This document shows, piece after piece, positions 6,153 to 9,569 of a stretch of DNA of 9,569 nt. The position numbers and the translations under genes were made by a program. The DNA is from a candidate division LCP-89 bacterium. GTDB taxonomy: Bacteria; Electryoneota; B3-LCP. Location: NCBI GenBank assembly GCA_025774735.1, contig JALGZU010000106.1, positions 1 to 9,569 of the forward strand, in the 5' to 3' direction. The notes beneath the pieces were generated by a model. The model ran no database searches. It saw only the letters and a program-made list of their open reading frames with translations, and was not told the origin of the DNA. The first letter of the stretch is position 1; every line of letters begins with the position of its first letter.

Positions 6153-7133
6153 TTATGCGTTTTCAATCTGATGTAAAATCTCCTGAGCCAATTCCAGCGC
6201 TCTGACAGCGTCCTCGCCCGGGACCGGAACCGGGAGGTCCTGCAGGACGGCTTGAATGAAGCCTTCCAACTCGAGCTTGAGGGCGTTTGCCTGGGGTGCC
6301 TCCGGCCTCTGGTAGAGAATCTTGCGGGGTTTGCTGCCCTTTTCGATCTGTCCCAATTCCGTAGCCAGAGACCCCTCTTCACCCGGCACCGCCAGCCGGT
6401 ACACCTCCGCCGTCCCTTCGGAAAAGTCGAGACTCAGGTAGGCGTCTTCCTGGAAGAGGCGCATTTTCCGCATTTTTTGCCGGGAGATGCGGCTCGCGGT
6501 CAGGTTGGCTACGCAGCCGTCTTCGAAGACGATCCTGGCATTGGCGATATCCACCGTATCCGAGATGACCGCCACGCCGGAGGCGTCGAGATGTTTGACC
6601 GGGGATTTGACCCAGTGGAGAATGAGGTCGATGTCGTGAATCATCAAGTCAAGAATGACGGCCACGTCCGCGCCGCGCAGGGTGAAGGCCGCCAACCGGT
6701 GAGCTTCGATAAACCGGGGGGCGACCGTCATGTCTTCCAGAGCCCGGACCGCCCGGTTGAACCTTTCAATGTGTCCCACAGCGAGCTTCAGCTCCCTCTT
6801 CGCGCAGCGGTCCAGAATCTCCCTGGCCCCCTCTGGAGTGTCCGCCAGCGGTTTTTCGATGAACAGGTTGGTTCCCATCTCGGCCGCCTCGAGCGCCAGA
6901 TCGTAATGTGCTCGGGTGGATGCGGCGATGACGGCGGCATCCACTTCCGATAGCAGCTCTACAGATGACCTGAATGCCCTTATACCCAGTTCACCAGCGA
7001 TCTGATCAGCCCGATCTGTGGCCAGGTCGTATATGCCGATCAGGTCAGCCGGTTCGATTTCAGACAGAAGCCTGGCGTGGATACTCCCCAGATGCCCCAC
7101 GCCGATCACTCCGACACGGCATCGTTCTTTCAT
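6153..7133 (-). CDS. Gfo/Idh/MocA family NAD(P)-dependent sugar oxidoreductase
   Basis: The 326-residue protein has an N-terminal Rossmann fold with GVGHLG (11-16) and an acidic D36 after the second strand, consistent with NAD preference. The family's catalytic EKP is at 93-95 (K94), GHIERFN follows at 120-126, and the C-terminal domain carries LMIHDIDLIL (163-172, H166). Family members oxidise or reduce hydroxyl groups of sugars and nucleotide sugars. Placement beside lpxB is typical of many diderms. GnnA of Acidithiobacillus ferrooxidans, a relative encoded between lpxA and lpxB, oxidises the 3-hydroxyl of UDP-GlcNAc on the way to 2,3-diamino lipid A. The aminotransferase partner (GnnB) is not in this window. 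The ATG overlaps the stop of the rtcB remnant (ATGA), and GGAG lies 10 bases upstream. The family is certain; the GnnA-like substrate is inferred. Confidence 0.9.
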   Translation of the reverse strand: MKERCRVGVIGVGHLGSIHARLLSEIEPADLIGIYDLATDRADQIAGELGIRAFRSSVELLSEVDAAVIAASTRAHYDLALEAAEMGTNLFIEKPLADTPEGAREILDRCAKRELKLAVGHIERFNRAVRALEDMTVAPRFIEAHRLAAFTLRGADVAVILDLMIHDIDLILHWVKSPVKHLDASGVAVISDTVDIANARIVFEDGCVANLTASRISRQKMRKMRLFQEDAYLSLDFSEGTAEVYRLAVPGEEGSLATELGQIEKGSKPRKILYQRPEAPQANALKLELEGFIQAVLQDLPVPVPGEDAVRALELAQEILHQIENA

Positions 7134-7433
7134 CCTCTGATCACTCCAATCGGTGTGAGTTGGATCTCCTTTTCGACCAGGTCCGACTGTAGCGCCATCA
7201 CCCGGTCGATGTCCTTGTAGGTGTGGCGGGATCTCGACGGAAGTTTCTCCATGGCCGCAGCGTAAACCTCTACATTCCGCTCTTTCAGATCGTCGAGAAC
7301 GCTCTTGACGGTGACCCTATTATTACCGGCGGCGCGCCCGGCGCCACGAGAGCAGGAACTGAAGGTCTCCCGGGGTCTCCAGCCCGATTTTGTGCGGGAC
7401 CCTCTGCACCGCTTTATCGAAGTTAACGATCAC
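7130..7433 (-). pseudogene. remnant of a second rtcB (internal deletion, frame change, lost active-site His)
   Basis: From a GTG at 7433 one frame reads IVNFDKAVQRVPHKIGL, matching 11 of 18 positions at the RtcB N-terminus encoded next door. It then runs into TAA at 7325-7323. A second frame, offset by one base, encodes an RtcB C-terminus: ETFSSCSRGAGR, then VLDDLKERNVEV, TYKDIDRVM, QSDLVEKEIQLTPIGVIRG, ending at TGA 7132-7130. About 290 central codons with the metal-binding and catalytic motifs are absent. The histidine that carries GMP in RtcB (HGAGR) is Arg here, codon at 7348-7346. The C-terminal frame has no start codon before an internal ATG. Sequence divergence from the intact gene points to an old paralog, not a fresh duplicate. 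GGAGACC occurs three times within about 75 bases around the junction, which may have helped deletion. The stop overlaps the Gfo/Idh ATG, so the ancestor was probably cotranscribed with the lipid A genes. Confidence 0.88.
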
Positions 7434-7491
7434 GGGTCTCCGCCGGAATTCTCCCTCCCTTATAGCAGCGTACCATTTCAGAGTTATGGGA

Positions 7492-7520
7492 AATATAACG
7501 AATTGGAGAATTCAATTCAA
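7492..7520 (-). promoter_or_regulatory. candidate sigma70-type promoter for the lipid A operon
   Basis: On the minus strand TTGAAT (7520-7515, 4 of 6) and TATATT (7497-7492, 5 of 6) are separated by 17 bases. The pair starts 2 bases after the rtcB terminator and about 60 bases before the GTG of the rtcB remnant. Transcription from about 7485 would read the remnant and then the Gfo/Idh, methyltransferase, lpxB, DUF374, lpxK and lamin-tail genes. The spacing, the match and the position right after a terminator make it the best promoter candidate in the window. Confidence 0.6.
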
Positions 7521-7521
7521 G

Positions 7522-7570
7522 TAAAAATCCCCCGCACTTAGAAAACGCCCGTGGCGTCCAGTGCAGGGGA
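7522..7570 (-). terminator. intrinsic terminator of rtcB
   Basis: Reading the minus strand 25 bases after the rtcB stop, GGGG/AGTGC-type arms at 7569-7560 and 7538-7530 pair with one bulged base. Inside, ACGCC (7545-7549) pairs with GGCGT (7553-7557) around a 3-base loop. Five T follow the outer stem after a short GGAT spacer (7527-7523). The nested hairpin plus T-run fits an intrinsic terminator acting leftwards. Confidence 0.75.
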
Positions 7571-7594
7571 TATGGCTATTCTCGATTACTTATC

Positions 7595-8761
7595 TTATCC
7601 CTTGATCACTCCCAGAGGGGTGAGTTTCGTCTGAATTTCTACCAGGTCAGCCTGCTGTTCCATCACCTGGTCAATGTTCTTATAGGCTTGGGTGGCCTCC
7701 TCCGGTAACTCCCGAAAGTTGTCGGCAGACACCTCAATGCCGCGTGCTTTCATGTCCCTTAAAACCTCGTCCACGCCGATTTTGCGTCGCGCCTCCCTGC
7801 GACCCATCCTCCTGCCGGCGCCGTGTGAACAGGAAAGAAACGATTCCGCGTTACCCTTCCCGGTGACGATGTAGGAGGAACTGCCCATGGATCCGGGGAT
7901 GATCCCCCGCTCTCCCGCTCCGGCGCGGGTGGCTCCTTTACGGTGGATCCAGACCGAGTTGTCGAAGTGGTCCTCCCGGGCGGCGTAGTTGTGATGCACG
8001 TCGAGGCGGTCTGTGGCCGGGAATTCCAATATATCCAGGATGACCTCCATCATGCGCCGGCGGTTCTCGCGGGCGAAAGTCAGGCACCATTCCATGGCGG
8101 TCACGTAATCCTGGCCGTCGTCGGTGTCGAGAGGGAGGTAGGAGAGTTCCGAGGTGGGAAGATCGGCGCGCCGCTTCCGGCAGACCTCTTTGGCCTTTTT
8201 GTGGAAGAATTCGGCCGTCTGCTTCCCGACGTTGCGGCTGCCCGAATGAATCATGATCCAGAGCCCGTTCTCCTCGTCGGTCTGCAGTTCGATGAAATGG
8301 TTGCCTCCACCCAGGGTTCCAAGCTGCTTGCGAACCCGCTTCTCCTCTTGTTGAAAGAGCGGCAGGCGGGTCGGCATCCTGTCCAGCACCGGACTCTTCT
8401 GTGCGGATTGATGCCATTTGAATCCCTGAGGGATCGCCGCACTGATCTGCGCCATGGCCTTTTTCAACCGGATCGCCGCGAATTCATCCGCAGCGTATGG
8501 TGTCTTTACCGCGTGCATGCCGCAGCCTATGTCCATTCCCACGGCGTAAGGAATGATGGTCTCTTCGGCCGCCAGCACTCCCCCGATAGGCATACCGTAC
8601 CCGACGTGCACGTCGGGCATCAACGCCACCTGGCGGAACGAAAAGGGTAGCCGGGTCAGGTTGAGGGCCTGTTCCAGGGCGCCGCGTTCAACCTGGTTTA
8701 CGTCTTTCAACCAGATTTTCAGCGGAATGCGCTGAGCCTTTTTATCGAAGAGAACGATCAT
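7595..8761 (-). CDS. rtcB: RNA-splicing ligase RtcB
   Basis: RtcB seals RNA ends bearing a 3'-phosphate or 2',3'-cyclic phosphate to a 5'-OH, using GTP and Mn. It serves tRNA splicing or RNA repair in the cytosol. The 388 residues match the bacterial short form (E. coli about 408). Visible motifs are MPDVHVGYGMPIGG (48-61), VGMDIGCGM with metal ligand C80, LGTLGGGNHFIEL, MIHSGSRNVG, DVHHNYA, HRKGATRA, IPGSMGSSSYIV and SCSHGAGR with the guanylylated nucleophile H313. The C-terminus ends in LTPLGVIKG as usual. All expected catalytic and metal residues appear intact. The ATG at 8761 has only a weak Shine-Dalgarno. The gene lies 125 bases after glgC and ends in its own terminator. No archease or rtcA is present in the window, and I see no functional link to glycogen or lipid A. 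Confidence 0.97.
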   Translation of the reverse strand: MIVLFDKKAQRIPLKIWLKDVNQVERGALEQALNLTRLPFSFRQVALMPDVHVGYGMPIGGVLAAEETIIPYAVGMDIGCGMHAVKTPYAADEFAAIRLKKAMAQISAAIPQGFKWHQSAQKSPVLDRMPTRLPLFQQEEKRVRKQLGTLGGGNHFIELQTDEENGLWIMIHSGSRNVGKQTAEFFHKKAKEVCRKRRADLPTSELSYLPLDTDDGQDYVTAMEWCLTFARENRRRMMEVILDILEFPATDRLDVHHNYAAREDHFDNSVWIHRKGATRAGAGERGIIPGSMGSSSYIVTGKGNAESFLSCSHGAGRRMGRREARRKIGVDEVLRDMKARGIEVSADNFRELPEEATQAYKNIDQVMEQQADLVEIQTKLTPLGVIKG

Positions 8762-8850
8762 GACGCAGGATTACTGAGTTGACCGTACATAGGTAATTGA
8801 GTGATCTGGTCTGAAGTTCGAGGGGATGAGAATCTACGCAGAAGAAGTTG

Positions 8851-8864
8851 GTCAAAAGTTTGAC
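8851..8864. repeat. perfect short palindrome between glgC and rtcB
   Basis: GTCAAA and TTTGAC are exact inverted copies separated by AG. The element lies 23 bases after the glgC stop and 90 bases before the rtcB start. It may be an operator or part of a promoter, since TTGACC on the minus strand (8855-8850) resembles a -35 box. No good -10 box lies at the right distance. The 8762-8886 gap holds no clear terminator. Confidence 0.4.
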
Positions 8865-8886
8865 TGTTCTTGAGGAGATAAGTCGC

Positions 8887-9569
8887 TCACCTTTTAAACA
8901 GGTAACCGCTCGGAACCGCGGCCACGCCGCCGGGTGAAATCTGGAAACGGCCGGCGTCATCTTCGGGATCAGCGCCTATTACCGTTCCGTCCGGAACCGT
9001 GACGCCCTCGTCGATGATAGTCCGGTGGATGCGGCAGCCGCGGCCCACCTGAACTCCGGGCATCAGAATCGATTCCGTGACCGTGGATTCGCCCAGCACC
9101 CGCACCATCGGCGCCAGGATCGACCGGTCCACCTGAGCGCCCGATATGATAGCCCCGGTCCCCGTAATGGAATTTGTCGCCAGCCCCCGCCGCTCAGCGC
9201 TCTCGTTGATGGTTTTCGCCGGGGGACCCTGCATGCGATAGGCGTGAATCGGCCAATCCGAATCGTAAAGGTTTAACTCCGGGGATACCTGCAACAGGTC
9301 CATGTTGGCGTCATAAAGGGAGTCGATGTCGCCGACGTCGCGCCAATACTTCGATTCCTTACGGTTCTCGTCCACGAACTCGTACCCGAAAACCTTCTCA
9401 CCTTTGCGGATCATCTGGGGGATGATGTCGTGTCCGAAGTCACGATTGCCGTCCCGTTTGAAATCTTCGATGAGTTCGCGCACCAGGGTGCGGGTGTCGA
9501 AGACGTAGACGCCCATGTTGATCAAAATCCTGCCGACATGGTCGGGGTGCGGCCTGCCGCTCTCTGGCT
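8887..9569 (-). CDS. glgC: glucose-1-phosphate adenylyltransferase, C-terminal part (5' end outside window)
   Basis: GlgC makes ADP-glucose from ATP and glucose-1-phosphate, the committed step of bacterial glycogen synthesis in the cytosol. The frame is open through the right edge, so the start and the nucleotide-binding N-terminus are missing. About 227 residues are visible. The end of the catalytic domain shows INMGVYVFDT, RDFGHDIIPQMI and SKYWRDVGDIDSLYDANMDL. The left-handed beta-helix follows with hexapeptide-like repeats: GTGAIISGAQVDRSILAP, then VTESILMPGVQVGRGCRIHR and TIIDEGVTVPDGTVIGADP. The tail, DAGRFQISPGGVAAVP, is close to the usual GlgC ending. TTG at 9525 and ATG at 9516 are internal codons, not starts. 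rtcB follows after 125 bases without a visible terminator, so the two may be cotranscribed. Confidence 0.93.
   Translation of the reverse strand, partial: PESGRPHPDHVGRILINMGVYVFDTRTLVRELIEDFKRDGNRDFGHDIIPQMIRKGEKVFGYEFVDENRKESKYWRDVGDIDSLYDANMDLLQVSPELNLYDSDWPIHAYRMQGPPAKTINESAERRGLATNSITGTGAIISGAQVDRSILAPMVRVLGESTVTESILMPGVQVGRGCRIHRTIIDEGVTVPDGTVIGADPEDDAGRFQISPGGVAAVPSGYLFKR

Noticed and set aside
6252..6953. 233-codon plus-strand open frame antisense to the Gfo/Idh gene
   Set aside because: It is an antisense shadow of a conserved gene with no independent evidence.
7305..7541. plus-strand open frame over the rtcB remnant, promoter and terminator
   Set aside because: The minus strand explains the sequence as RtcB fragments and control elements; the translated product has no recognisable feature.
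7130..7594. assembly artefact or functional mini-gene as explanation for the rtcB fragments
   Set aside because: The fragments differ in sequence from the adjacent rtcB, so a simple misjoin of that gene does not explain them; frame change, missing core and lost His argue against function.
7943..8650. 235-codon plus-strand open frame antisense to rtcB
   Set aside because: All conserved RtcB motifs are on the minus strand; this frame is a shadow.
8742..8960. 72-codon minus-strand open frame spanning the glgC-rtcB gap
   Set aside because: It overlaps the ends of both flanking genes in another frame and shows no motif or good ribosome binding site.

Overview
The window comes from a Gram-negative (diderm, LPS-making) bacterium. 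Every gene I can support lies on the minus strand, so transcription runs from the right edge to the left. Lipid A genes sit beside a secreted protein that combines lamin-tail domains with a C-terminal FlgD-type Ig domain. That combination is common in FCB-superphylum and related candidate phyla (Zixibacteria, Latescibacteria, KSB1-like groups). The lineage is an inference from protein style only; no rRNA or other marker is present.

Layout from right to left. (1) 9569-8887: the C-terminal part of GlgC (ADP-glucose pyrophosphorylase), cut by the window edge. (2) 8761-7595: an intact RNA ligase gene, rtcB, closed by a clear intrinsic terminator at 7570-7522. (3) 7520-7492: a good sigma70-type promoter. 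(4) 7433-7130: the remnant of a second, divergent rtcB. It keeps a start and a C-terminus in different frames, has lost about 290 central codons, and has Arg where the guanylylated His should be. Its stop overlaps the next start (ATGA). (5) 7133-998: a tightly packed operon: Gfo/Idh/MocA oxidoreductase, ICMT-like membrane methyltransferase, lpxB, DUF374 acyltransferase, lpxK, and the lamin-tail protein. All junctions but one overlap by 4-17 bases. (6) 997-695: an AT-rich gap with a consensus-like promoter, a strong terminator and a separate long inverted repeat. (7) 694 to the left edge: a P-loop protein of the cyclic 2,3-diphosphoglycerate synthetase-like GTPase family, cut by the edge.

The central operon makes and probably tailors lipid A. 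LpxB joins the two sugars, LpxK adds the 4'-phosphate, and the DUF374 protein is a candidate late acyltransferase (LpxJ belongs to this family). The Gfo/Idh protein next to lpxB recalls GnnA, which oxidises UDP-GlcNAc for 2,3-diamino lipid A. The ICMT-like protein recalls LmtA of Leptospira, which methylates a lipid A phosphate. Together they suggest an unusual lipid A, but both substrate assignments are inferences.

The most interesting points are this possible lipid A tailoring pair, the rtcB remnant lying between a promoter and the lipid A operon, and the promoter-terminator-inverted-repeat leader before the GTPase gene. I saw no mobile element, CRISPR array, tRNA or rRNA.
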